From: KK5 sp034043675
GTDB lineage: Bacteria; Pseudomonadota; Gammaproteobacteria; Burkholderiales; Burkholderiaceae_C
Assembly: GCF_034043675.1 (NCBI RefSeq)
Contig: NZ_JAXCLA010000011.1
Coordinates: 199,775 to 263,774 of the forward strand
Length of the DNA stretch: 64,000 nucleotides
Reading direction: 5' to 3'
This document shows, one piece after another, positions 44,687 through 54,335 of this stretch. Position 1 is the first letter of the stretch; each line of letters begins with the position of its first letter. A program made the position numbers and the translations under genes. The notes under the pieces were generated by a model. The model had not been told where the DNA came from and searched no databases. It was given only the letters and a program-made list of their open reading frames with translations.

Positions 44687-46090
44687 ATGGACGATTACAT
44701 CGACACGCCATTTGAAGCTCGCGACGCCGCCCTGCGGCCGGCCCGCCGTCGTGCCCAGGAGCGTCCCAACCCCGGCGAGCCACTCTGGGTCGAGAAGCCG
44801 GAGGTCAAGGATGTGCAAGAGATGGAGACCGGCCTGCACCTGCCGGTCTCTGCAGTCATCGGCACCGACTACGAGCGGCTGATTCAGTTGCGCATGAACG
44901 TCCGCAGCCAGATGCGCAAGGACGACCCGCTGTACCGATGCTCGCTGTGCAACACGGCCGTGTACATCTGCCGCACCAAAGAGAGCGCCAGGTTCTTCTT
45001 CAAGCATCAGCACGAGGATGGCAGTTGCCCGGCGCAGACGCGCGGCGCGCTCAGCCAGGATGAAATCAACGCGCGCAAGTACAACGGCGCCAAGGAGAGC
45101 AAGCTCCACCGCCGGATGAAGGACTGGGTCTGCCAGTGCCTCGCGGCCGACGGCCGTTTCGAGGACATCGCGCAGGAGCCGACCTGGAAGGGACCGCTGA
45201 CCGGAGAACGGCGCCGGCCAGACGTCCGCGCGGTCTACAACGGACTGCCCATCGCCTTTGAAATCCAGCTCTCGACCACGCACCTGGACGTCATCGCGGC
45301 CCGGCGCGACTTTTATCAGCAGGAAGGCGGTCTTCTGGTCTGGCTGTTTGCCGAGTTCGACACCGAGCATCGGCGCATGACCGATGACGACGTGTTCTAC
45401 AACAACAACCTGAACGCCTTCGTCGTGACCACGAAGACCGTCGAGGCTTCCGTGGAAGCCAGCGAGTTCAGGCTCGAATGCATCTGGGCGGTGCCAACCA
45501 AGGGTGGCGGCCATTCAGGCCTGCACCGGCGCGTCGTGCCGTTCCACGAACTGACCCTCGACCCCACCCGGCAGCACGCGTACTACTTCGACTACGCCGG
45601 CGCGAAGCGCCAGCTCGAGGCCGACGTGGAAGCTGAGAAGCAGAAGCTGCGCGACGATTTCGAGGCTTGGATGGGCATCACCGGCTACCAGGGCAAGGAA
45701 TCGTCCAGGGACTGGAATGAGTTCCGTCGCCGGTTTTCCCGCCTTGGCGTTCACCTGCACCAGTACGACAACTACATCGACCGCGAGGTGCTGACGGACC
45801 TGTATTCAGCGAAGCACAACCGGCCTTGGGGACAAGGCCAGAAGCTTCTGGTTGAGGTCGCGCATCGCGTGGCCAACACCGAGAAGAACCATCTGAAGTG
45901 GTTCATGCATGCGGTGCGCCGCTATGGCCGCGAGGAGTCCATGAAGGCCGAGGGGAAGGAGGGACACTGGCACAAGCGCTACCTTGAGCTCCGTGCCCAG
46001 TACGACGTGGATCCAACGCCGTTCGAGCCGAAGCGTGATGCGCAGGCCATGGTGGAGCTACTGTTTCCTGAGTTGTTGCCGCTGCCGTAG
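44687..46090 (+). CDS. CoiA-like nuclease family protein (DUF6035-like)
   Basis: A 468-residue protein; GTG 44681 is an alternative start that overlaps the previous stop. A zinc-binding part lies near 85-120 (YRCSLCNTAVYICRTKESAR, then FFKHQHEDGSCP). It is followed by a PD-(D/E)xK-like core: ESKLHRRMKDWVCQCLAADG, RRPDVRAVYNGLPIAFEIQL with Asp and Glu-x-Gln. The order Cys-rich finger, helix, RPD...FExQ is that of competence CoiA-like nucleases. The C-terminal half is helical with a coiled stretch (AKRQLEADVEAEKQKLRDDF). It completes the three-gene set begun at 41986. Confidence 0.6.
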   Translation: MDDYIDTPFEARDAALRPARRRAQERPNPGEPLWVEKPEVKDVQEMETGLHLPVSAVIGTDYERLIQLRMNVRSQMRKDDPLYRCSLCNTAVYICRTKESARFFFKHQHEDGSCPAQTRGALSQDEINARKYNGAKESKLHRRMKDWVCQCLAADGRFEDIAQEPTWKGPLTGERRRPDVRAVYNGLPIAFEIQLSTTHLDVIAARRDFYQQEGGLLVWLFAEFDTEHRRMTDDDVFYNNNLNAFVVTTKTVEASVEASEFRLECIWAVPTKGGGHSGLHRRVVPFHELTLDPTRQHAYYFDYAGAKRQLEADVEAEKQKLRDDFEAWMGITGYQGKESSRDWNEFRRRFSRLGVHLHQYDNYIDREVLTDLYSAKHNRPWGQGQKLLVEVAHRVANTEKNHLKWFMHAVRRYGREESMKAEGKEGHWHKRYLELRAQYDVDPTPFEPKRDAQAMVELLFPELLPLP

Positions 46091-46238
46091 GGATTCGAAG
46101 CCAAGAGCGAAGCGGCTCGTGATAGGTCGCCTCGCTTTCGGTCACGACCCGGGCGCCACGACGCAACCGCCCGCCGATGCCGCTTGTGGCTACAGCTGAC
46201 GTTCTGATGAGGATATTCGTCTGCTTCGGTGACACTTC

Positions 46239-47063
46239 GTGTGTCGAACTAACCCTACCCCCATTGACGTGAACCCAAAAATCCCCGTGGAGATACCGAC
46301 ACTGAGCTGGTCGGAGCGTGTGTACTACCGCGACCAACTCCGCGCTGGGAGATACGCAGCGCTCGCCGATGCTGAAGGGTTTCAAGCGATCTGCTTCGCG
46401 GTCGAAGCCCTGGGCATGCGTCTGTATGGAAAGAAAGAGGCTCTGGGTGGGTACAAGACGTCGCTTGCAGTTCTTGCCCGCGACTCTCTGGTGCTAAGTG
46501 AGCTGGCGTTCCGCGATTCTGCACGTTTCAGCGACTTCGGCAGCCTCTTCGGTTTGGTTTACTCAGCCCGCAACGACGCTATGCACACGGGCGTTTACGC
46601 TCGACACGCAACGGCTGCAGCCATTGAACTGTGCATTGGATTGGAAGAAGCGCTCATGAAAGAACAGCAAATCGCTAGGCGTTCCGCGAAGGACTTCATG
46701 GTGAAGTCGCCCATCATTGTTGAGCCATGGCAGCCCATAGCTTATGCGCGGCAACTCATGCTCACGCATTCGTTCTCCTTCATTCCCGTGTACATCGAGA
46801 ATCAATGGTGGCTCATCTCTGAAGGCGCAATGGCCAGATTCTTAAACGTTCCGCGCCCTGAGAAGATGCGCGTCTTCGCTGTGCCGATCACGGAAGCGCG
46901 GGCAGCCGGGCTGACCCTGATAAAAGCGGAAGTCATCGACATGAATACGTCGGTGGACGATCTGTTAAGCCCAGCCAATGACGAACGGGACCCCAGACTT
47001 TGGCTGGTTGAAGAGAATCCCGGCCGACTCTGTGGCGTGCTTTCACCATTCGAGCTGATGTAG
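46239..47063 (+). CDS. HEPN-like protein with a CBS-like C-terminal part
   Basis: A 274-residue protein; GTG 46239 or GTG 46269 are both possible starts. The first half is helical with LVYSARNDAMHTGVYARHAT near residues 106-125, an Rx4H pattern as in HEPN domains. The second half looks like paired CBS units: SIAKDFMV-type entry (SAKDFMVKSPIIVEPWQPIA, then YARQLMLTHSFSFIPVYIEN). CBS domains bind adenine nucleotides, so a nucleotide-controlled HEPN RNase or an inactive HEPN scaffold is plausible. It is monocistronic or read with the next gene, 42 bases away. Confidence 0.5.
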   Translation: MCRTNPTPIDVNPKIPVEIPTLSWSERVYYRDQLRAGRYAALADAEGFQAICFAVEALGMRLYGKKEALGGYKTSLAVLARDSLVLSELAFRDSARFSDFGSLFGLVYSARNDAMHTGVYARHATAAAIELCIGLEEALMKEQQIARRSAKDFMVKSPIIVEPWQPIAYARQLMLTHSFSFIPVYIENQWWLISEGAMARFLNVPRPEKMRVFAVPITEARAAGLTLIKAEVIDMNTSVDDLLSPANDERDPRLWLVEENPGRLCGVLSPFELM

Positions 47064-47105
47064 AGCAGCGGCGACCTGAACTGACCTATACAAAAGCTGA
47101 ACCAC

Positions 47106-47900
47106 ATGGAAGAAGAAGAATTCGACGACTACGACCGGCATGACGATGGTCCCCGGTACCTGCCGATAGAACAAGTTAAGTCGATGGAGCTGTTCACGTC
47201 GTTGCGACGCCTGCAGTTCTTCAATTCGGACATCTTTATGCGCCAGCAGGCGTTCAATCTGGACATGGTCGATCAGTTCCTGATGCAGCTTGAGCAGCAG
47301 GTGCTGCGTGATTTGCTCAAGAAGGGGAGTACACCCCGTGAGGCGCACTTTTTGGGTGCTCAGTCACAGATGTGGATCTTTGCAGCGTTCGAGGTTCTGC
47401 GAACGTGGGATCAACGCATCCGGGACATGAAGAAGTTAGTTGACCACAGCAATCTGCAAAAGCGGATCGACGACCTGCGCGCTGCCGCCCACGAATATGC
47501 ACACATCGGCAATACCACCCTGCTTGACCAGCTGATAGAACTGCAAGCGAACCCGCGGCTCTTGGACACTGCCCTGCGCCAGCAGCGCAGCATTCATATC
47601 GCCTACTTCCGCTTGGACTTCATCCGCATTGCGATGGCTAAACACGAGGTCAAGGGTGTCAACAACTCTAAGGCCATGTACCCTGGCTACGGCCGAATCA
47701 ACATGTACTGCGGCTCATTGGACTACGAGCTGGAGAATGGCAAGTACTCTACAGGGACCATCAACAGACGTGATATTGCCGACTCGCTTAGATACCTTGA
47801 CCTGGATGCTGAGCCGCCCACCCAAGAACAGCTTAAGGAATTCGAGAAGTTCATGACTGGCAAGGGCTTCGACCTTCCGAAGCTCCATTCGCCGGGCTAG
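47106..47900 (+). CDS. Uncharacterised helical protein
   Basis: A 264-residue protein starting with an acidic run (MEEEEFDDYDRHDDGPRYLP). The centre is helical (MVDQFLMQLEQQVLRDLLKK; WIFAAFEVLRTWDQRIRDMK) and contains RAAAHEYAHIGN. The C-terminus reads YGRINMYCGSLDYELENGKY. No family is recognised. It may be co-transcribed with the HEPN-CBS gene. Confidence 0.5.
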   Translation: MEEEEFDDYDRHDDGPRYLPIEQVKSMELFTSLRRLQFFNSDIFMRQQAFNLDMVDQFLMQLEQQVLRDLLKKGSTPREAHFLGAQSQMWIFAAFEVLRTWDQRIRDMKKLVDHSNLQKRIDDLRAAAHEYAHIGNTTLLDQLIELQANPRLLDTALRQQRSIHIAYFRLDFIRIAMAKHEVKGVNNSKAMYPGYGRINMYCGSLDYELENGKYSTGTINRRDIADSLRYLDLDAEPPTQEQLKEFEKFMTGKGFDLPKLHSPG

Positions 47901-48281
47901 ATGCTGCCTCAGGATCGACGCGACCGGCCGGACCGCCCCTGCTTTTTGGGCCGTCCCCTGCACCATGCCGCATGGACGCCCACTCCAAAACGGCGCTGAG
48001 TCCGTCGTCTTCTTGATATGTCGCTGTCGATCATTTGCACATCCAACTCACCGCGGGTAATTGATGCGATGCCTCCGCCAGCTACTACCTGACAGGCCTT
48101 ATGACCCATGCGCGCTGCGAAATGGGAGCGTGGAAGGCCTTGCGGCAGTCAGACGAGGGTGAGGGTGGCAGGTTGAGATTGTTGCCCAGAGGACTGACGG
48201 CAGCTTTCGCAATACGTACCTAGCTCTGCATGGCGCGGCACCCCATGCGCTGCACGATGCGCGCGCAAATGTCGCATAGCG
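47901..48281. other. Convergent intergenic region
   Basis: About 380 bases between convergent genes. A minus-strand stretch (about 48149-48300) reads RYDAMRHLRAHRAAHGVPRH and could be a shifted continuation of the membrane-protein gene to the right, but there is no proof. No terminator hairpin was identified. Confidence 0.35.
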
Positions 48282-49124
48282 TCATACCGCTCGGCCATCT
48301 GCCGCGCCACGCCGAGCAATGCGCATCGCCAACGCGAGCGACCGCGCGATATGCATTTGGAAGGCAAGCGGCCTCAGACGTCGGGTTTCTAGCTTGACCT
48401 GCAGCTTCTTGAGTCGGGGATCGATAAGGTACTTTTTTGCCATAGCGGCCAACACGGTCAGAACAGCAACCGCCCACGGCCATGCTGGCGCAAGCGCAAC
48501 GAGGCGCGAGATTACCTCCTTGGCGAGCTGCGAGTACGCGATCCCAAACACCAAGATAGACGTCAAGAAAATGAACCCGTGCCGCACGAGGAAGAACTGG
48601 GTGCGCGCCCAGTGGTAGCGCATATACAGGCCATACGACTGAAGGTTGATGCGCAGCAAGAGCCAGGCTGTACCGCCCATTTCCTCCCCGTAAGGTAGAG
48701 TTGCCGTGTGGGCCTGCCTCGCGGCCGCGACAGTCTCATCCAGCGCCGCACGCATGTCTGGGCTGATCTCCCCGTCCATGGCCTCTTTCGCAGCGCGCTC
48801 GATTTCCGCCAGGAGCTCCGCTGACTCCTTGGCCTCGGCCGTTCTTTCGGCTGCCCACACCTTCTCTTCACGGCGATTGATCTGAAAGTTTCGCCATGCG
48901 GACCGGCGAACCTCACTCGCTTCTTTAGAAACCGCCTGAAACTCCTTGCTCACCTGGGCTAGCGCAACCTCGTGTTCGACCGTTCCCAGCTTGGTGAAGA
49001 TGAGGTCGAAGACGTCGAGAAGGACCTTGTATTCCTGCAGCGGCGCCTTGCTCCGCAGCCGCTTGGATTCTTCTAGGAAATGAGCCGTGCGGCCCGCTGT
49101 GAATTCTAAGAACGGATTCGTCAT
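48282..49124 (-). CDS. Membrane protein coupled to TrlF
   Basis: About 280 residues from ATG 49122-49124; GTG 49157 is an alternative only four bases after the TrlF stop. The first 160 residues are helical and charged (VSKEFQAVSKEASEVRRSAW), probably a coiled coil. Two membrane segments follow: FFLVRHGFIFLTSILVFGIA and WPWAVAVLTVLAAMAKKYLI. A short basic cytoplasmic tail ends it. Membrane proteins paired with nuclease-type ATPases are common final effectors in abortive infection, so this may be the pore-forming or anchoring partner. The family is not known to me. Confidence 0.6.
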   Translation of the reverse strand: MTNPFLEFTAGRTAHFLEESKRLRSKAPLQEYKVLLDVFDLIFTKLGTVEHEVALAQVSKEFQAVSKEASEVRRSAWRNFQINRREEKVWAAERTAEAKESAELLAEIERAAKEAMDGEISPDMRAALDETVAAARQAHTATLPYGEEMGGTAWLLLRINLQSYGLYMRYHWARTQFFLVRHGFIFLTSILVFGIAYSQLAKEVISRLVALAPAWPWAVAVLTVLAAMAKKYLIDPRLKKLQVKLETRRLRPLAFQMHIARSLALAMRIARRGAADGRAV

Positions 49125-49160
49125 GGACCGCTGGCGTGTTCCGGCGCTTAAACGCACCGG

Positions 49161-52100
49161 TCAATGAAAGTACTTGTCGCTGCGATTGCCAAAGGCTTCG
49201 GTTGTTCCCTCAAGCACGTCGAGCACCGATTTGTTCAGCTGTGTGCTCTCGATGGCCCCAGACTGGTATTTGAGAGCGAACTCGTCAGCCCTGTCGAACT
49301 CTGCATGGATGATCTGCTCGGCATCACAGCAAACGGCCAGGTTCGCGTTGTGTGTGACCATGACGATCTGACGGCGCTCCTTCGCCCGCTGGATGATGGG
49401 CACCAGCATTGAGTAGACGGTCTGGTTGTCCAGATTCTCTTCGGGTTGGTCGAGGACGAGCGGGGTTGGGTCGGTATCGACGAGCAGATAGAAGATGAGC
49501 AGAAGTGCTCCCCGCTGGCCAGGCGACATCTGTTGGATGGTCGTCCCAGCCAGGCTCAGCGAGAATTTCGCTTCGAGCTGACGCAACCCAAATAGCTGGT
49601 CATAGAGCTGCTCGACCGTCATCCGCGTACGGAGGATTTGAAGCAGCGCGGAGGCATTTTGGCCGGGCGCGGGAATGGCCGTCCGAATCTCGCGCAGCCC
49701 CTTCACAACGCTCTCAGCATCCTGAAAGTCGATGGCGCGCAGCATTGAGAACAGCTTGGCCGGCCCTTCATCGTCACCTCGGAAGCCGCCCGTGTTCTGC
49801 CTGATCAGCTGGAAGAATTTCTCGCCAAACGCTGGGCGGTCAAAGAACAGCGCGCTCTGAAACCCCACCTTGAGCTCGTCAGCGACGCCCGGCACGGTCT
49901 CAACGATTCGCTTCACAGGGGCAAACAAGGGCTTGCGCGACTCAGCGATTGCCATGAGCGCGGCGTGGATCTCGCGCACCAACCGATCTTGCTCCGCTTC
50001 AAGGGCAGCGCACTTCTGAGGAATCTGCGCCAACTCGGCCAGACGCGCTTTATAGAACGCGATGGTGTCGGCCTCCTCGGCGCTGCCGTTCAGTGCCTTC
50101 ACTGCCTTCTCCCAAGCCGCGAGCTGCACCACGTAATGCTGGTAGGCCTTGCTAGGCCCGTCCAGCTTCTCCTGAAGCTGCGTGCGCTCAACCACGAGTG
50201 CATCGCGGCGATTCGTCCGCTCCTGCTGCGCCCCAGCAATCTTCACCAGCTCTGCATCAGTCGTGAGGACGAGCGCCAGTAGGTCAGCGCGCTTCGTCTG
50301 CACCGCAATGAGGTCAAGCATCGCAACACCCACAGCCTCCAGCTCGCCGCGAAGAGCAGCACCCGTGCGTGCGGCTGTTTGCTCAAAGGCTTGCAGTCGT
50401 TCGGCAACACTAGTCACCACATTGCGGCGATCGGTCAGCGTCCGCTTGGAACCATCGGCCGTCGTGTTCTGAAGCTCCAGCGCTGCAATGGACTCGGCAA
50501 TCGCAAGCAACCTCGTCGCCTCATCGGTAGGCTCTGCAGATGCTGCATCTTGCGGCTTAGGGACCTCAACGGGCTTCTTGGAATTGAGATCGCCTAGCTC
50601 CAGTTCCTTAGACGCCAGCTTCTCTTTCAACTCGTTTTCGTGGGAAGTTCCGGTCTGCCTCTCAAGCTCTGCGAGCTGCACATTCTTTTCGTGCAGCTCT
50701 TGACGTAGTTCTTCGACCCTCTGTTCGGCGGGCTTTTCCTTTGCTGCCAAGTACTCATCGAGATTTTGATGGCTGCCACGCTCGGCGTGGTCCAGATGCG
50801 AGAACAAGACCTTCCGAATCTCCGTGCTGAACCGGTCCGACCGCCCTGCCACGTGGTCGTTGCACAGCTCCTCGAAGTAGATCTGCGAGATGTACTTGAC
50901 CCTTTCCGGCTGCTCCGGCTTTGCCTTCTGGTCCAGCGTGACGGGGGCCATGTCTCCGTTGCGCCACGTCAGCTTCGCTTCGAAGGCACCTGCGCGCTGC
51001 GAACTACCGCTCTTGAACCGCGTGTCGACGAGGAAGGTGAAAAACTCGTGCGCTTTGGAGTTGCCGGCCAAGGCAAGCACCTCGGCAAGCCCGCTTTTGC
51101 CCGAGCCCTTGTTCCCAATGACCGCCACCAGGTCAGGATTCAGCTTGAGGTCGGTTCCGTCGAACCACTTCTCATCCGTCTTGACGCCAGCCTTGCGCGA
51201 CAGCTGCAGGCGCTCCATGAACAGGCGGCCATTGGCTTCAACGAATGCTTTCTTTGGAGGTACGTCGCCGATGAACGAGCGGAAAACCGGCTCCTTGATG
51301 GCATGCCGGAGCCCCTGGAAGGTTGGCTCGGTTTTGATCCAAGTCTTCATGTTGCTTGGAAACACGCCGTAGTCTGCGAACTTATGGGCGTCTGTACCAC
51401 GGACGCAGAGCCGTGCCTTGCCATCCAGCGAGCCCCAGAAGTTGTCGAAGTACTTTTCGTTCAGCGGCGTCTTCTGACCGTGGTACGCCTGCCGGTTTCC
51501 TTCATCCTTGCACTCAAAAATGTCTGCGGCCGACCTGAAGCGCCGCACCTCGGCATAGTGCTTCATGAAGTCGATTTCTTTAAGCCCGCCGTAGGTGTCC
51601 CATGGCATCAGCAGAAGACCCTGGTCGCCAAGCACTGCTAGCGCCGCCGTGAGCGACTCTGGGGTGACCATGGCGGTTTGCCAGCCGACCTCCAGCGCGT
51701 ACTCGTCGTTCTTCTGCGCCTTCTCGTAGTCATAGGTCTTGAGTCGGTCCTGCCCGAGCTCGCGCGTATGCTGAATGAGGCAGTCTTCGCTAAGACCTCG
51801 TAGGCCAGCCTTCAGGCTGACCTTTAGCGCATTGAGCACGTCCTGGAAGACTTGCGGCTTAACGGCCGGATTAACCACCAGATGGACATTCAGCCGCTGC
51901 GAGAGCGAGCTCTCAACCCGTAGCTCAATCCCAGGGAAGACAACCTTCCCCTTCAAGGACCCGGGATACTTCTGCTCGTGCTCGGCTATGGCGAGATAGC
52001 CGTCGAACGTCCAGTAGTCCATGATGACTACGACGTCAGGGTCAGCACCCGCCAGCGCCGCGACGGTCTGGCTGACTAGCTTCTCGCGTTCTTCACCGAC

Positions 52101-52205
52101 GAGCCCACGGAGTTTCTGGCCGCTCCATTGGTACGACGCCGGCGTATGGCAATGGAAGTCCCATAGCCGCCAAATTGATCCTTCGGGAGTACGCGCACCG
52201 CTCAT
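49161..52205 (-). CDS. TrlF-family protein: PHP phosphoesterase plus SMC-like ATPase
   Basis: A 1014-residue protein. The N-terminal PHP domain (1-300) shows WDFHCHTPAS (HxH), FPGIELRVE and later CVRGTDAHKF. The P-loop is AVIGNKGSGKSGLAEVLALA near 361-380. A long coiled coil spans about 470-770. The ABC signature-like MSPGQRGALLLIFYLLVDTD and Walker B LVLDQPEENLDN with VMVTHNANLAV lie near the C-terminus. This is the composition of TrlF (phosphoesterase/ATPase) proteins linked to nucleic-acid conflict. All motifs appear intact. It is followed after three bases by a membrane protein. Confidence 0.8.
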   Translation of the reverse strand: MSGARTPEGSIWRLWDFHCHTPASYQWSGQKLRGLVGEEREKLVSQTVAALAGADPDVVVIMDYWTFDGYLAIAEHEQKYPGSLKGKVVFPGIELRVESSLSQRLNVHLVVNPAVKPQVFQDVLNALKVSLKAGLRGLSEDCLIQHTRELGQDRLKTYDYEKAQKNDEYALEVGWQTAMVTPESLTAALAVLGDQGLLLMPWDTYGGLKEIDFMKHYAEVRRFRSAADIFECKDEGNRQAYHGQKTPLNEKYFDNFWGSLDGKARLCVRGTDAHKFADYGVFPSNMKTWIKTEPTFQGLRHAIKEPVFRSFIGDVPPKKAFVEANGRLFMERLQLSRKAGVKTDEKWFDGTDLKLNPDLVAVIGNKGSGKSGLAEVLALAGNSKAHEFFTFLVDTRFKSGSSQRAGAFEAKLTWRNGDMAPVTLDQKAKPEQPERVKYISQIYFEELCNDHVAGRSDRFSTEIRKVLFSHLDHAERGSHQNLDEYLAAKEKPAEQRVEELRQELHEKNVQLAELERQTGTSHENELKEKLASKELELGDLNSKKPVEVPKPQDAASAEPTDEATRLLAIAESIAALELQNTTADGSKRTLTDRRNVVTSVAERLQAFEQTAARTGAALRGELEAVGVAMLDLIAVQTKRADLLALVLTTDAELVKIAGAQQERTNRRDALVVERTQLQEKLDGPSKAYQHYVVQLAAWEKAVKALNGSAEEADTIAFYKARLAELAQIPQKCAALEAEQDRLVREIHAALMAIAESRKPLFAPVKRIVETVPGVADELKVGFQSALFFDRPAFGEKFFQLIRQNTGGFRGDDEGPAKLFSMLRAIDFQDAESVVKGLREIRTAIPAPGQNASALLQILRTRMTVEQLYDQLFGLRQLEAKFSLSLAGTTIQQMSPGQRGALLLIFYLLVDTDPTPLVLDQPEENLDNQTVYSMLVPIIQRAKERRQIVMVTHNANLAVCCDAEQIIHAEFDRADEFALKYQSGAIESTQLNKSVLDVLEGTTEAFGNRSDKYFH

Positions 52206-52412
52206 CTTTGATACCTATACGTTCTGTCTAAACAGGCACAACATCATGAAGATTCACTACACCGAGCTGAGCGACGCTCAGCTGAACGTGTCGTTTGGAG
52301 ACTGGCTGGACAGGCCAACGTTCGGATAGAGAACGCCTAAGCATGGGTTGGCATCCCCTACGACCTGCTTCGACCGGGCACCGATCATCAAGAGCAGGTT
52401 GAGAGGAGGTTC

Positions 52413-52562
52413 ATGCTGAGCACAAGGTGCTCGATGGAGGACGGCCGTCCACGGTTCAATTCGAACGAGGACGCGCGGACAGCCGACACCAATCCATGCC
52501 GGTCCAGAACCCTAGCTGCGCTGCTCATGACCTTCCCTTCTGGCTATGTCGACCTCGACTAG
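52413..52562 (+). CDS. Possible small protein with a strong ribosome site
   Basis: A 49-residue ORF (MLSTRCSMEDGRPRFNSNED...) preceded by GAGGAGG at proper spacing. No known family. The ribosome site is the only positive evidence. Confidence 0.25.
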   Translation: MLSTRCSMEDGRPRFNSNEDARTADTNPCRSRTLAALLMTFPSGYVDLD

Positions 52563-53045
52563 CCAATCATTTGGTCTTATTCGCACCCTCTTCGGAGGGC
52601 GTCATCTATTGGCTGACTCTACAGCCGTAGGAGACTGCTGCCAAGGGAGATGCATGCAGCAAAGCCACAGGTTGGCAGAGCGCCAGCACCGAGCCTTTGC
52701 CCGGCGCTATCAGCTATCCGAAGCTGCGGTGTTTCGTGCCTGCTGGCTCCCAAACACCAGCCGGCCGCCGACAACGCGCGCGGAGCCATCTACGTCGTCC
52801 TCAAGTGCCTCGTTGCGAGGCAGATTAATGCTCAGTTGGTCTGGACCAGCTTGATGCATCGAAAACAGAAAAGCACTGAGCCGCTCACTTGCGGCTGGTT
52901 CCTCACCGTCCACAGGCTGTCCTCCCTCGATCTTCACGTCGCGGACCGCTCGACCGCCCGGACATGAGTTGTATCTCATGTTCAATGGACCAGGGGGCGA
53001 TGCTAGGAATGCAATCATGACGTTAGGGCACCAGGCGGATCTTGC

Positions 53046-53231
53046 TCACCACCTAGTACCGACGAAGTTGGCAAGCCATCGGATTGCCATGCCCGCGTGG
53101 TCGCCGCTTAAAGCTACGCAAAGTACGCCTGCGACGCTCGTCCAGCGAACGCGTGTGGCCAGAGCTCGCCGCCGCAGTTCATCGTTTTTGAAGCCGCAGT
53201 AGGGATCAGGCTTCGAATTCCTGGGAGACAT
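53046..53231 (-). CDS. Possible small protein with one hydrophobic segment
   Basis: A 61-residue ORF (MSPRNSKPDPYCGFKNDELR...) with AGGAG nine bases before the ATG. A moderately hydrophobic segment (WTSVAGVLCVALSGDHAGMA) could insert in the membrane. No family is recognised. Confidence 0.3.
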   Translation of the reverse strand: MSPRNSKPDPYCGFKNDELRRRALATRVRWTSVAGVLCVALSGDHAGMAIRWLANFVGTRW

Positions 53232-53971
53232 GTGAACTCCTATCATGCTTGCCCATTGGCAACCTAAGGGGGATCTATACGGCGGAAGCCGTTTCTGATT
53301 GATCGCGGTACTGCTCTGAACGTGACAAGAATCTGATCGCGACCCTGTCTTGAGAAGCTGGTGCGATGGTGCTGGCAACATTCGTGGAGCAATAGATAAA
53401 CCGGTTTAACTCAGCGAGAGTGCAGGCATTCAATTGCGCCAGGCCATGGTCGACATGACCATTTGCCAGGCCAGGAGCGCCAAGTTCAGTCCGGCGGCGG
53501 CGTTGTTCTGCAAAGTGGCACCCATTGCTTCTCAAATGCGGCTCCTTCCCTGATCTCGAGTGCACCATTTCACTTCGATCAGTTTCTAGAAATCGTCGGG
53601 ACATTTGCAGGGGTGCACCGGCGCCCTCAAATCGGTTTGCTTGTTGTCACTATGGTCAGTCCGTGAGCACTATGTCTTTTGGCGCGTGCGAAAACTTGGT
53701 GAAGCGCTTCACCAACAGAACGGCAAAGGCGGCGACCCCGCTATTGCAAAAGACAAAAACTGGAAGTCAACCCAGCCTGCAAAGCGTTCCGCAAGAGGTT
53801 CGAGGAACTGTTGGCGGTCTGCTGTTGCGATAGACCTTGTGCTACGGGCGGTCCCAGTGCTCCGGCCGTCCTGACTGCCGGGCGTACATAGGCGCGGCGT
53901 TGGAAGTGCGCCGATCCTCTAGCGTCCGCCAAGCGGCCATGCTGAAATGGCCGAAAAAAGGGAGGTTAGCA

Positions 53972-54310
53972 ATGGGTGGACTGCTTGAAGCGCTGCTGGG
54001 AGCCGTTCTCGACTTCATCAATGCCATCGGCAACTTCGCTGACGAGCTCAGGCACCGTCGTAGCGACGATCCGTACATGACCGAGCAGCGAAACCTGAAG
54101 CGTTGGGGCGCGCTGGCGTTCTTCGTGGCGCTGAATGCCCTTGGTGTCGCATGGATCGTCGGTTCGCTGCGCCCATCCACGGGCCTGGCCGGTCCAGCCG
54201 TCGATCAGGTCCTAGAAGTGGTGAACGCTGTCGCGCTTGGGATTGCGGCTCTAGCGTGGTTTGTCATGGCACTCTGCGCATACCGCCTGTGGCGCCGCGA
54301 GGCCTGGTAA
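53972..54310 (+). CDS. Small two-segment membrane protein
   Basis: A 112-residue protein from ATG 53972, chosen for the GGGAGG site ten bases upstream. The N-terminal helix MGGLLEALLGAVLDFINAIG is amphipathic; a charged patch with RHRRSDDPYMTEQR follows. Two membrane segments are clear: WGALAFFVALNALGVAWIVG and ALGIAALAWFVMALCAYRLW. It precedes the DUF6988-like gene by 25 bases and may form a pair with it. No function is known. Confidence 0.6.
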   Translation: MGGLLEALLGAVLDFINAIGNFADELRHRRSDDPYMTEQRNLKRWGALAFFVALNALGVAWIVGSLRPSTGLAGPAVDQVLEVVNAVALGIAALAWFVMALCAYRLWRREAW

Positions 54311-54335
54311 GGCTGGCCTCCAAGCGGTGAGCTCG

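Larger units (their letters stand above)
52206..53971. other. Gene-poor stretch with a few small possible ORFs
   Basis: About 1.8 kb between TrlF and a small membrane-protein gene. Only two short ORFs with good ribosome sites stand out (52413-52562 plus, 53046-53231 minus; separate entries). A 102-residue minus ORF at 52710-53018 lacks a ribosome site. No relic of a known family could be named, and no repeat was found. Confidence 0.4.

Noticed and set aside
47998..48012. Single GAGTCCGTCGTC match as an internal transposon end
   Set aside because: One isolated, weak match without neighbouring copies or a terminal repeat is expected by chance.
52710..53018. 102-residue minus ORF
   Set aside because: No ribosome site, no recognisable family and low-complexity composition. 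Left as part of the gene-poor stretch.
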